Assembly (NCBI GenBank): GCA_001804805.1
Contig: MHBH01000086.1
Location: 1-58,850, forward strand
DNA length: 58,850 nt
Direction: 5' to 3'
Origin: Lentisphaerae bacterium GWF2_49_21
GTDB taxonomy: Bacteria > Verrucomicrobiota > Lentisphaeria > Victivallales > GWF2-50-93
The notes beneath the pieces are model-generated. The model ran no database searches. It had not been told where the DNA came from and worked only from the letters and a program-made list of their open reading frames with translations. Positions 16,964 through 25,084 of this stretch are shown here, piece by piece (the first letter of the stretch is position 1; each line of letters begins with the position of its first letter). Both the position numbers and the translations under genes were made by a program.

Positions 16964-17431
16964 ATGAAAATATTATTTGTCTGCACTGGAAACACTTGCC
17001 GGAGCCCGATGGCCGAGGCGTATTTCAGGAGCCTCTGTGAAAAGGCTGGCAGGGATGATATAGAAGTGTCCTCCGCCGGAACTTTTGCGGGCGGAGGGGA
17101 TTGTGCGTCACAGCAGACCGTCGCAGTGATGAAGGATTACGGGATCGATGTTTCCGGGCACAGGAGCAGAATGCTGTCGATGGACATGGTCACCGGCTCC
17201 GATCTTATCATAACAATGACCGACTCGCACCGTCAGCACATAGGCTCGATGCTGCCTGCAGCCCTGAAAAAAACCAGGAACCTGCTTGAATTTGTCCAGA
17301 AGAAAGGCAACATTTCAGACCCTTTCGGGGGAACGGAAAAGGTTTACGGCGATTGTTTCTGTGAAATGAAGGAGGCCCTCGACAATCTTTTCCTGGAAGT
17401 GATTGGGAAGAAAGACAGGACGGCAAAATAA
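16964..17431 (+). CDS. Low-molecular-weight protein-tyrosine (or arginine) phosphatase
   Basis: This 155-residue cytoplasmic phosphatase has the P-loop CTGNTCRS at residues 7-14 (nucleophile Cys7, Arg13) and the general-acid loop DPFGG near 118. The Thr-Cys pair inside the P-loop (GNTCRS) is the form found in YwlE-like arginine phosphatases and their relatives. Gene order here (phosphatase, rpiB, glyA) also matches the ywlE-ywlF-glyA order known in Bacillus, which supports the YwlE-like reading. Specificity is not proven. A 250-base repeat block separates it from the next gene. Confidence 0.9.
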   Translation: MKILFVCTGNTCRSPMAEAYFRSLCEKAGRDDIEVSSAGTFAGGGDCASQQTVAVMKDYGIDVSGHRSRMLSMDMVTGSDLIITMTDSHRQHIGSMLPAALKKTRNLLEFVQKKGNISDPFGGTEKVYGDCFCEMKEALDNLFLEVIGKKDRTAK

Positions 17432-17435
17432 GTTT

Positions 17436-17655
17436 TTATGTCACCGCCCTGCGGGGGCTTGATTGTTTTGGAAATATATTACCCATGGCTCGCGCCATGG
17501 GCTATAATATGTCGCCTCCTGCGGAGGCTATCAAAAGGAATGTATGATTCAAGCCCTAGCAGAGGGCGGAATATTGTAGCCCCATGCGAAGCGTGGGGGT
17601 AGGAAAAAGACAAAAAATATAAGCCTCCGCAGGATGGCGACATAAGCGAATGGCA
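17436..17655. repeat. Block of nested hairpin elements between the phosphatase and rpiB-glyA
   Basis: At least three hairpin types are packed together: CCGCCCTGCGGGGGC near 17443, CCCATGG/CCATGGG near 17481-17501, and a GTAG followed by CCCCATGCGAAGCGTGGGG at 17576-17598. The outer parts repeat in inverted order: the words GTCGCCTCCTGCGGAGGC and CCGCCCT return as complements near 17550-17640. The 17432-17688 gap holds nothing else. This is a compound REP/BIME cluster. Confidence 0.65.
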
Positions 17656-17688
17656 ATAAATTGAAATATTAAAAATAAGGAATGAAAA

Positions 17689-19410
17689 ATGAAGAAGATA
17701 GCAGACTGGTCAGGCAAGAAGGAACTCACGATCGCAATCGCCGGAGACCACGGCGGTTTTGAATTCAAGAACAAGCTGGTGGCGAAGCTTTCCGCCATGG
17801 GGCACAAGGTCCTCGACAAGGGGCCGTTCAACCTGGATCCCTGCGACGACTATTCGGATTTCGGCGCCGAACTCGGTTTTGCAATAGTCAAGGGGAAGGC
17901 AGACTGCGGTATCCTCATCTGCCGCTCCGGAGTGGGCATGGGGATTGTCGCAAACCGGTTCCACAATGTCAGGGCCGCCGTTGCGACAGAAGAGAAGGTT
18001 GCAAAATCAAGCCGCGACCACAACTGCTCGAACGTGCTCGTGATTCCTGCCGACATCATCTCCTTCGAAACTGCTGAGAAACTGGTCAAGACATGGCTTT
18101 CGACTCCTTTCAGCAAGGATGAGCGCCACGAAAGGAGGCTTGAGAAGATCGAGAAGAAGACATATGACGAGATTTCAGCGGTACGTGAAGCTGATCCTGA
18201 AATTGCACATATGCTCGACAAGGAACTGGAACGCCAGGACGGCGGACTTGAACTCATCGCCTCGGAAAATTTCGCGAGCTGCGCGATCCGCGCCGCCCAG
18301 GGAACCGTCCTCACGAACAAATATGCCGAAGGTTATCCGGGGAAACGCTATTACAATGGCTGTGAAGTAGTCGATGAAGTCGAGAGTCTTGCCATAAAAC
18401 GTGCCTGCCAGCTCTTCGGGGCCGAGGCGGCCAATGTCCAGGCGCATTCCGGAAGCCAGGCCAACATGGCTGCGTATTTCGCGCTTATACAGCCCGGCGA
18501 CACCGTCCTTGCGATGGATCTTGCGCACGGCGGACATCTCACACACGGACATCCGATGAACTTCAGCGGAATGCTCTACAAGATCGTTCCCTATGGTGTC
18601 GACAAGCAGACTGAAATGCTCAACTACGATGAGATCGAGAAGCTTGCACTGGCGAACAAGCCCAAGCTCATCGTCGTCGGTGCAAGCGCGTATCCGAGGA
18701 CGCTTGATTTCAAGAGGTTCCGCGAGATAGCCGACAAGATTGGCGCGAAGATCATGGTCGACATGGCGCATATCGCAGGCCTTGTAGCCGCAGGACTCCA
18801 TCCGAGTCCGGTTCCTTACGCCGAGGTCGTGACTTCCACGACGCACAAGACGCTCCGTGGTCCGAGATCGGGACTGATCCTCTGCAAGGAAAAATATGCC
18901 AAGGACATCAATTCAAAGCTGTTCCCGGGACTCCAGGGCGGGCCGATGATGCATACGATCGCCGCGAAGGCTATTTGCTTTTATGAGGCTTTACAGCCGG
19001 AGTTCAAGGAATACCAGAAGCAGATATTGAAGAATGCGGCGCAGCTTGCAGCAGAACTCGGGAAACGTGGATTTAGGATTGTCTCAGGTGGAACCGACAA
19101 CCATCTCATGCTCGTCGACCTCCGTCCGAAGAAGTCGACAGGCAAGGAGATCGCGCTCGCTCTCGACAAGGCCGCGATCACCGTGAACAAGAACATGATC
19201 CCGTTCGATCCTGAAAAACCATTTATCGCCAGCGGAATAAGGATAGGCACCCCTGCGGTGACCACGCGTGGGATGAAGGAGGCGGAAATGACAAAGATCG
19301 CCGCATGGATCGAAAAGGCCGTGGACTGCAAGAACGATGAAGCCGCACTGAAACAGATCGCCGCCGAAGTGAAGGAGTTCACGAGGAATTTTCCATTGCC
19401 GCAATTCTGA
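17689..19410 (+). CDS. glyA: Fusion of ribose-5-phosphate isomerase B and serine hydroxymethyltransferase
   Basis: This 573-residue polypeptide carries two complete enzymes. Residues 10-150 are RpiB, with AGDHGGFE near 18-25, Cys77 in [10 protein letters not shown] and the His110 region [10 protein letters not shown], linking ribulose-5-P and ribose-5-P. Residues 155-573 are GlyA, with [20 protein letters not shown] and the PLP lysine K386 in TTHKTLRG, converting serine and tetrahydrofolate to glycine and methylene-THF. The linker is short ([12 protein letters not shown]). There is no internal stop, so the fusion is real unless an assembly error removed a stop. serS follows 88 bases later, so serine and glycine functions are grouped. 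Confidence 0.95.
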   Translation: MKKIADWSGKKELTIAIAGDHGGFEFKNKLVAKLSAMGHKVLDKGPFNLDPCDDYSDFGAELGFAIVKGKADCGILICRSGVGMGIVANRFHNVRAAVATEEKVAKSSRDHNCSNVLVIPADIISFETAEKLVKTWLSTPFSKDERHERRLEKIEKKTYDEISAVREADPEIAHMLDKELERQDGGLELIASENFASCAIRAAQGTVLTNKYAEGYPGKRYYNGCEVVDEVESLAIKRACQLFGAEAANVQAHSGSQANMAAYFALIQPGDTVLAMDLAHGGHLTHGHPMNFSGMLYKIVPYGVDKQTEMLNYDEIEKLALANKPKLIVVGASAYPRTLDFKRFREIADKIGAKIMVDMAHIAGLVAAGLHPSPVPYAEVVTSTTHKTLRGPRSGLILCKEKYAKDINSKLFPGLQGGPMMHTIAAKAICFYEALQPEFKEYQKQILKNAAQLAAELGKRGFRIVSGGTDNHLMLVDLRPKKSTGKEIALALDKAAITVNKNMIPFDPEKPFIASGIRIGTPAVTTRGMKEAEMTKIAAWIEKAVDCKNDEAALKQIAAEVKEFTRNFPLPQF

Positions 19411-19498
19411 AGAATGTGTCGGAGACTTGGCGTAACGGAGTGACGGCGAATTTTGAAAATATAATAACTGTATGTTCTGGGGATTAAGAAGGAGTATC

Positions 19499-20743
19499 AT
19501 GATTGACATAAAATTGCTAAGGGAGAAGCCGGAGTTTGTAAAGAAGAACTGCGAAGTTCGCGGGGCCAAGGTCGATGTCGACGAGATCGTCGCACTTGAC
19601 AAGGAAATGCGCGAGCTCACGGTCAAGACCGAGACTTTAAGGTCAGACAGGAACAGGCTCAGCAAGGAATGCAGGGACAAGCCGGAAGCCCGGGAGCAGG
19701 TGAAGAAGATAAAGGAGGAGCTTGCGCTTCTCGAGCCCAAGCTTGTTGAACTGCAGGCCCAGCTCGATGCGAAGATGGCTTGGCTCCCGAATATAATTTC
19801 ACCGGAGACTCCTGCAGGAAAAGACGACACCGAGAACAAGGAGATCAGGAAAGTCGGCGAAGTCCGGAAGTTCTCATTCAAGCCGAAGGACCATCAGGAG
19901 CTTGGAGATCTGCTCGGAGTGATCGACGCCACCCGCGGTGCGAAAGTCGCAAAATCCGGTTTCTACTATTGGAAAGGGCAGGGAGCCCAGCTCTGCAACG
20001 CCATGTTCTTCTGGACGCAGATGGAACTTGTCAAGAAAGGATTCACTTCGTTCCTGACGCCGTGCTGTGCCAAGGAAAAGACTCTCTTTGGAACTGGATA
20101 TCTTCCATTCTTCGCAGACCAGACCTTCAAGATCGACAAGGAGGACCTCTCCCTGATCGGAACTTCCGAACAGACGCTTGTGGCTTTCCATGCCGACGAG
20201 ACATTGAATGCGGCATCCCTTCCTATAAGATATACTGCGTTCAGTCCGTGTTTCAGGACCGAGGCAGGCAGCTATGGAAAGGCGACGAAGGGGATTTTCC
20301 GCGTCCATCAGTTCCACAAGGTCGAACAGATCATCTTCTGTCTTCCCGAGGAGTCCGAGAAGTACCATCAGGAATGTCTTGTCAATGAGGAATACCTTCT
20401 CCAGAAGCTTGGAATTCCGTACCGCGTGGTCGATGTATGTCTTGGCGACATGGGTGCGCCGGGCTACAGGAAATACGATACCGAGGCGTGGTTCCCGGGA
20501 TTCGGCGGATACAGAGAAGTCACTTCCAACACCAACCTCACGGATTTCCAGGCACGCCGCCTAAACATCAAATACAAGAAGGACGACGGCTCGAAGGGAT
20601 TCGTCCACACGATCAGCGCGACAGCTGTCACAGACAGAGTTGCGATTGCCATTTTGGAAAACTTCCAGCAGGAAGATGGATCAGTCATAGTGCCAGAAGT
20701 GCTCAGGCCATTTACGGGATTTGAGAAGATCGTGCCGGCTTGA
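19499..20743 (+). CDS. serS: Seryl-tRNA synthetase
   Basis: This is a class II synthetase of 414 residues. The N-terminal coiled-coil arm (residues about 25-100) grips tRNA-Ser. The core shows motif 2 (FRTEAGSYGKATKGIFRVHQFHKVEQ region, near 250-275) and motif 3 (HTISATAVTDRVAIAILENFQ near 372-392). The start is the ATG at 19499, preceded by AGAAGGAG, giving MIDIKLLREKPEFV as is usual for SerS. An upstream in-frame ATG at 19472 adds nine unsupported residues. It is followed at once by a REP pair. Confidence 0.96.
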   Translation: MIDIKLLREKPEFVKKNCEVRGAKVDVDEIVALDKEMRELTVKTETLRSDRNRLSKECRDKPEAREQVKKIKEELALLEPKLVELQAQLDAKMAWLPNIISPETPAGKDDTENKEIRKVGEVRKFSFKPKDHQELGDLLGVIDATRGAKVAKSGFYYWKGQGAQLCNAMFFWTQMELVKKGFTSFLTPCCAKEKTLFGTGYLPFFADQTFKIDKEDLSLIGTSEQTLVAFHADETLNAASLPIRYTAFSPCFRTEAGSYGKATKGIFRVHQFHKVEQIIFCLPEESEKYHQECLVNEEYLLQKLGIPYRVVDVCLGDMGAPGYRKYDTEAWFPGFGGYREVTSNTNLTDFQARRLNIKYKKDDGSKGFVHTISATAVTDRVAIAILENFQQEDGSVIVPEVLRPFTGFEKIVPA

Positions 20744-20747
20744 GTCG

Positions 20748-20819
20748 GAGTAGGGACGGGCTTTAGCCTGTCCCATTCTTGAAGACGAAGATGGTACATG
20801 CTGAAGCACGTACCTACTC
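20748..20819. repeat. Inverted pair of GTAGG-hairpin elements (GCTTTAGC family)
   Basis: Left arm GAGTAGGGACGGGCTTTAGC and right arm (RC) GAGTAGGTACGTGCTTCAGC each have GTAG followed by a hairpin with a TTTA or TTCA loop. The pair lies five bases after the serS stop. Other copies are at 36697-36768 and 48708-48822. Confidence 0.75.
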
Positions 20820-20876
20820 AAGCAGGCCAAGTTTCGATGAAACTGGCGGAGATATAAAGCTTTTTAAAGGCGGAAT

Positions 20877-21203
20877 ATGACTTATAGGAAGCATCCAACG
20901 TATAACAGGCATCTGATAAATGTATTTCTTGGAGGATTATTGTTTTTTCTCTTGTTTGCTTTAGCAACTGGTTATACTGATCAAAAATGGATGGACTGGT
21001 TGGGCATAATCTTAGGAATTATCTTTATTTTTGGTTTTGGTATATATGCCTTTTGGGTCACAAAACATATCAGGTGTCCGGAATGTTCATCCATTTGCGA
21101 ATATCATTCAGGCAATTTTCCCGGCGGTGACTGGAAAGCCATTTGTAAAAAATGTGATATTGTTTGGGAATTAGATAGATTGTTTAAATCATTTGAGAAA
21201 TGA
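20877..21203 (+). CDS. Small membrane protein with a zinc ribbon
   Basis: This is a 108-residue protein with two transmembrane helices (residues 14-32 and about 41-61). A C-terminal zinc ribbon follows (CPEC at 66-69, CKKC near 92-95, plus a CEYH between them). The gene is visibly AT-richer than serS and the lipoprotein that follows. Function unknown. A cytosolic C-terminal zinc knuckle on a two-helix anchor is the supported description. Confidence 0.7.
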   Translation: MTYRKHPTYNRHLINVFLGGLLFFLLFALATGYTDQKWMDWLGIILGIIFIFGFGIYAFWVTKHIRCPECSSICEYHSGNFPGGDWKAICKKCDIVWELDRLFKSFEK

Positions 21204-21237
21204 TGCAGGCCTGGTTCGAAGAAAACTGGAATAACGA

Positions 21238-21267
21238 AGAACATGCCTTGCGGCATTAACTACGGGC
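21238..21267. repeat. Single half-element of the TTAACTAC family
   Basis: GAACA, the ATGCC-TTGC-GGCAT hairpin and TTAACTAC. The stem differs from all other copies but pairs fully. It lies just ahead of the lipoprotein start. Confidence 0.65.
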
Positions 21268-21276
21268 GGATACAAA

Positions 21277-22224
21277 ATGAAAAGAAAAATCCTCTTTAAT
21301 GTCTTCCTGATTGTCTTGTGTTCGATCATCCTCTCCTCGTGCGAAACCATTCCCCAGCCCCTTCCTCAATTGCCACTTTCCGAGTTTTCGGAGGCGGTAT
21401 CGGTGACGGCTGAGAACAACATGGCGGCTTATGCGGAGATCGAGAAAGTGCATCAGGATGTGGAACTGATGAAGATTGTTGCGAATTTCGACAACAAAGG
21501 ATTCAAGCCTGATTCGGTAAGGCCGTTTTTTGACAGTCAGGCGTTGAAGGTCAGGAAGCAGGTTTTGGACGGGCTCTGCCTTTACTCCGAAAAGCTTTCC
21601 GGGATCTCCGATGGAAAACAGCTCGAGGAGTTCGACGAGGAGACCAGGAAACTCGGTGCTTCGCTCCAGGAACTTAATGAAGGACTGATGAAAAGCAGTT
21701 TCTTCAGGAATACACAGATGGAATCCTCAAGCGTCCAGGTTTTCTCGACCGCCGTGAATGCCATCGGAAGATGGATAATAGAATACAAGAAGGACAAGGC
21801 TGTCAGGGAAACCATTATAGGCATGAACGTCAATATCCGTGACATATGCACGCTGTTCATGCAGGATTTCGGGAATCCGCCTGACGGCATGCACAAGAAT
21901 CCCGGAGGACTCCGCGCCCAGCAGTGGAACCAGCATGACGAGTTGATGCTGCTGCAGGACAAGTTCATCGGCGACAACAAGAACAAGATGGATCCTGTGG
22001 CCAAGAAGCTGGAGATTGAAAAGCTTGCATCGCTGCCGATGAAGCAGAAGGAGGCCGACGCGGTGCTTGCAGACATGCAGAATTCATTCAAAAGAATCCG
22101 TGATATCCACGATGCGCTTGCCAAGGATGCCGTTGGAGAGAAGCAGGATTACGAATTGATGCTGAAGAAGCTGATAGCCGAAGGAAAGCGGATCGGGAAG
22201 TTCTATAAGAGCGTAAAGAACTGA
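21277..22224 (+). CDS. Lipoprotein of unknown function
   Basis: This is a 315-residue helical protein with a lipobox (IILSSC, Cys21), so it should be acylated and membrane-attached. The remainder is all-helical and hydrophilic, with a short Pro-rich stretch (TIPQPLPQLPLSE) after the Cys. No known domain is recognised. After its end comes a 130-base stretch with TTAAAAC-type direct repeats (about 22270-22310). It may be the first gene of the following glycan operon, but the gap argues against it. Confidence 0.75.
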   Translation: MKRKILFNVFLIVLCSIILSSCETIPQPLPQLPLSEFSEAVSVTAENNMAAYAEIEKVHQDVELMKIVANFDNKGFKPDSVRPFFDSQALKVRKQVLDGLCLYSEKLSGISDGKQLEEFDEETRKLGASLQELNEGLMKSSFFRNTQMESSSVQVFSTAVNAIGRWIIEYKKDKAVRETIIGMNVNIRDICTLFMQDFGNPPDGMHKNPGGLRAQQWNQHDELMLLQDKFIGDNKNKMDPVAKKLEIEKLASLPMKQKEADAVLADMQNSFKRIRDIHDALAKDAVGEKQDYELMLKKLIAEGKRIGKFYKSVKN

Positions 22225-22355
22225 AGAGGTCGTCGGTCGTCAGCGCCGAAAAAACCAGTGCCTCTGGAGCTTAAAACCTAAAACTTAACACTTAAAACTT
22301 TTCTTTTAGCTTAAAAGCCTTATATTTGCCCTTTCATTCAAGGATAATATCCCAT

Positions 22356-23084
22356 ATGAATTCAGACATATATCTTTCCATAGTGATACCGGTCTTCAAC
22401 GAGGAGGATAATCTTGAGCCGCTCGTGAAGGAGCTTGAGCCTGTACTCGAGAAGGCCGGACAGAAGTATGAGGTGATCTTCGTTGATGACAGGAGTACCG
22501 ACGGAAGCTTTGAAGTTCTGAAGAAGTTGAAGGAGACGAGACCTTATATAAGGATAATTCCCCACACGGTGAATTCAGGAGAGAGCGCAGGAGAAGCTAC
22601 CGGATTCGCGCATGCCAGAGGCTCGATAATAATCACGATGGATGCGGACCAGCAGAACGATCCGGCTGACATTCCGAATCTGCTGGAGGCGCTCCAGGAC
22701 GACATCGACTGTGTCTGCGGAGTCCGCAGGAGAAGGCGCGACACGATCGTCAAAAGAATATCATCGCGTACGGCCAATACATTCCGCAATTCGATCACCG
22801 GAGACAGGATAGTCGATGCAGGATGTACATACCGTGCGATACGCAGGAAGTCGCTGTGGCAGATACCGGTCTTCAATGGAATGCACAGGTTTCTGCCGAC
22901 GCTCCTCCGCATGCAGGGATACAGGGTGGTCGAACTGCTCGTCAACGACAGGCCCCGCACGCGCGGAAAATCGAAGTACGGGATCGGCAACAGGATGTGG
23001 AGGGGGATCATGGATTGTTTTGCGATGCGCTGGATGAAGAAAAGAGCACTCGTAGGAGACAGGGTTGGAGATGAATATTCATAA
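22356..23084 (+). CDS. Family 2 glycosyltransferase (polyprenyl-phosphate sugar synthase type)
   Basis: This is a 242-residue GT2 enzyme of the DPM1/ArnC class. Visible motifs are VIPVFNEEDNL near the N-terminus, FVDDRSTDGS, MDADQQNDP (the metal/sugar DXD-like region) and RPRTRGKSKYG. There are no long membrane helices, so it is a soluble or peripheral enzyme that puts a sugar on a lipid phosphate. The start is the ATG at 22356 (MNSDIYLSIVIPVF), preceded by AAGGATAA. A longer in-frame TTG at 22326 is less likely. Its product would feed the ArnT-like enzyme at the end of the same operon. Confidence 0.92.
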   Translation: MNSDIYLSIVIPVFNEEDNLEPLVKELEPVLEKAGQKYEVIFVDDRSTDGSFEVLKKLKETRPYIRIIPHTVNSGESAGEATGFAHARGSIIITMDADQQNDPADIPNLLEALQDDIDCVCGVRRRRRDTIVKRISSRTANTFRNSITGDRIVDAGCTYRAIRRKSLWQIPVFNGMHRFLPTLLRMQGYRVVELLVNDRPRTRGKSKYGIGNRMWRGIMDCFAMRWMKKRALVGDRVGDEYS

Positions 23085-23196
23085 GAAAATATCTGAATCC
23101 GGCATGTCTGACGAGTCTGTCAGGTCGGATTTAGACATCTTGTATTCGGATTTAAAAAGGGATATACAGAATAAAAAAGATGAAGGAAATCATTAA
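23071..23196 (+). CDS. Possible 41-residue peptide between the GT2 and VTT genes
   Basis: An ATG at 23071 lies inside the end of the GT2 gene, with a close GGAG. The frame runs MNIHKKISESGMSDESV and on to a stop at 23196, overlapping the start of the next gene by 17 bases. The peptide is acidic and helical with no known motif. Overlap at both ends suggests coupling, but such a short frame may be chance. Confidence 0.3.
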   Translation: MNIHKKISESGMSDESVRSDLDILYSDLKRDIQNKKDEGNH

Positions 23197-23932
23197 CGGA
23201 GAAAACGGCGACAGCAGTTCGGAGAACGGTTCCGAAGGGGATTTCCAGCATCTTATCGAAAAGCCTGCCTCAAGTTCGGTACTTTCCATAAGAAAAGACC
23301 TTGTCTTCCTTCTTGGTTTTGTCATAATCATATTCATCGCCTACAATTCCCCTCTGAAGCAATATATCGACAAGGCTCCTGAGATCTGCGAGAAGATAAA
23401 ACAGACCGGAATGCTTGCCCCGGTGATCTTCACTCTTGGTGTCTGCGTGCTGGTCTGCGCGGGCGTGCCCCGCCTGCTGCTCTGTCCGATCGGCGGCATG
23501 GCCTTTGGATTTGTCTTCGGGCTGATGTACTGCGTGATCGGGACGCTGATTGCCTATTACATAATCTTCCTGTTTGTGAGGTGGGGGGGGCGGAATTTCG
23601 TGCTGAAGCACAGCCATGGATTGAACAAGCTGACGAAAGTCCTGGAGCATGGGGGGATCCCGGCGGTGATACTTGCAAGGCAGATGCCCATCCATGGGAT
23701 GGTGATAAACCTGATCCTCGGGCTGTCGCCGATCAGGCACAGGGATTTTTTAATAGGAACGCTGATAGGGCTTTTTCCGGAGGCCATTCCGTTCACACTC
23801 ATCGGCAAGGGGGCGAAACAGGGGACGCTCTGGCAGAGCATGATCTATATAATGCTGGCGCTCCTGGTGCTTGTGGTCATATGGCTTGCCGTCAAACTTT
23901 ATTCGCGGAACAAAAAAAACAATTCCAATTGA
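23180..23932 (+). CDS. VTT/DedA-family membrane protein (TVP38 type)
   Basis: This is a 250-residue polytopic protein of the VTT-domain (SNARE-associated) family. Helices lie at about 42-60, 77-115, 116-145, 183-207 and 222-243. The family core shows as CPIGGMAFGFVFGLMYCVIG with the re-entrant motif, and RQMPIHGMVINLILGLSPI. VTT/DedA proteins move or flip lipids such as undecaprenyl phosphate. Lying between a polyprenyl sugar synthase and an ArnT-like enzyme, this one may help return or flip the lipid carrier. That role is inference from the neighbours. Confidence 0.88.
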   Translation: MKEIINGENGDSSSENGSEGDFQHLIEKPASSSVLSIRKDLVFLLGFVIIIFIAYNSPLKQYIDKAPEICEKIKQTGMLAPVIFTLGVCVLVCAGVPRLLLCPIGGMAFGFVFGLMYCVIGTLIAYYIIFLFVRWGGRNFVLKHSHGLNKLTKVLEHGGIPAVILARQMPIHGMVINLILGLSPIRHRDFLIGTLIGLFPEAIPFTLIGKGAKQGTLWQSMIYIMLALLVLVVIWLAVKLYSRNKKNNSN

Positions 23933-23949
23933 AAAAACGGATAGAACAA

Positions 23950-23987
23950 ATATTTTCTTTTCCCGCAGACGCCGGAAAAGAAAATAT
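23950..23987. promoter_or_regulatory. Perfect 14-bp hairpin ahead of the dehydrogenase gene
   Basis: ATATTTTCTTTTCC and GGAAAAGAAAATAT pair fully across a 10-base loop, 20 bases before the start codon. It resembles the uvrA hairpin in its ATATTTTC ends. It may be an attenuator or a hairpin element; there is no T-run. Confidence 0.4.
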
Positions 23988-24007
23988 AAAATAGGAATGG
24001 ATATAAG

Positions 24008-25084
24008 ATGAACAGGAAGAAATTGAAATTTGCGGTAATCGGATGCGGACGTGTGTCTAGCAACCATCTGAAGGCCCTGACTTCCGGAAAGATAGACGGC
24101 GAACTGGTCGCTATCTGCGACATAGATGAAAAGAAGGCCAGGGCGAAATCCGAGGAGTTCAAAGTCCCGTATTATCTCGACTACCATGACATGATGGAGA
24201 AACACCAGGAGATAGATGTTGTAGACGTTGCGACTCCTACAGGTTACCATGCCAGGCACGTAATAGATGTTTCACGCCATGGAAAGCACATAGTTGTAGA
24301 GAAACCTATGGCGCTCCGCGTCGAGGACTGCGATGCCATGATAAAGGCGTGCGCGGACCACAAATGCCGCCTCTTTGTCGTGAAGCAGAACCGTTTCAAT
24401 CCTGCGGTCGTCTCAGCGAGGAAGGCCCTTGAATCAGGGCGCTTCGGAAAGATGGTCATGGGAACGGTGCGTGTCAGGTGGAAGAGGATGCAGTCGTACT
24501 ATGAGCAGGACAACTGGCACGGCACATGGGAGCTTGACGGCGGGGTGATGTCGCAGCAGGCCAGCCATCATCTGGATCTCCTGCAATGGTTCATGGGGCC
24601 GATCGAAAGCATGTACTGCGTAACCGCTACAAGGCTCATGAATATTCCGGTCGAGGACACTTCAGTGGCGTGCTTTAATTTCAAGTCCGGTGCGCTTGGC
24701 GCATACGAGGCGACAGTCGCATCCCGTCCGGAGGATCTCGAGGGCTCTCTCAGCCTTCTCGGCGAGAAGGGGACCGTGATCATCGGCGGACATGCCGTCA
24801 ACAAGATCCTCTATTGGAAGTTCAACGAGGAGCATCCGGACGATGTCCACATGCAGAGCGCCTCTTCGCAGGAGGTTCCGAATGTCTACGGGCACGGTCA
24901 CACTCCATATCTTGCAAACGTGATTGACGCGATCATGAACAACAAGCCTGGGCTTGTGGAGGCGCCGGAGGGCAGGAAGAACATTGAGATTCTTACGGCG
25001 CTCTACGAATCAGCGGCTCTCGGCGGGCAGAAGGTGTATCCCGGATATCCTGTCAAGAAATCTATGCTCGGACGCAAGGAATAG
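24008..25084 (+). CDS. WlbA-like sugar-nucleotide dehydrogenase (Gfo/Idh/MocA)
   Basis: This 358-residue NAD-dependent enzyme is closest in motif content to the WlbA/WbpB group that oxidises C3 of UDP-GlcNAc-uronate. It has the Rossmann loop GCGRVSSNH near 13-21, the catalytic motif VEKPMA near 98-103, and HGTWELDGGVMSQQASHHLD near 172-191. No signal peptide. It abuts the next gene directly (stop TAG, then ATG with no gap). The likely role is to make a modified sugar for lipid A or another envelope glycan; substrate assignment is inferred. Confidence 0.88.
   Translation: MNRKKLKFAVIGCGRVSSNHLKALTSGKIDGELVAICDIDEKKARAKSEEFKVPYYLDYHDMMEKHQEIDVVDVATPTGYHARHVIDVSRHGKHIVVEKPMALRVEDCDAMIKACADHKCRLFVVKQNRFNPAVVSARKALESGRFGKMVMGTVRVRWKRMQSYYEQDNWHGTWELDGGVMSQQASHHLDLLQWFMGPIESMYCVTATRLMNIPVEDTSVACFNFKSGALGAYEATVASRPEDLEGSLSLLGEKGTVIIGGHAVNKILYWKFNEEHPDDVHMQSASSQEVPNVYGHGHTPYLANVIDAIMNNKPGLVEAPEGRKNIEILTALYESAALGGQKVYPGYPVKKSMLGRKE

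Noticed and set aside
17436-17655. Possible CRISPR or riboswitch in a hairpin-rich gap
   Set aside because: Repeats are not regularly spaced and differ in type; no conserved riboswitch core can be seen. Inverted hairpin elements explain it.
19472-19498. Longer start for serS
   Set aside because: The AAGGAG just ahead of 19499 and the family start MIDIKLL fix the start at 19499.
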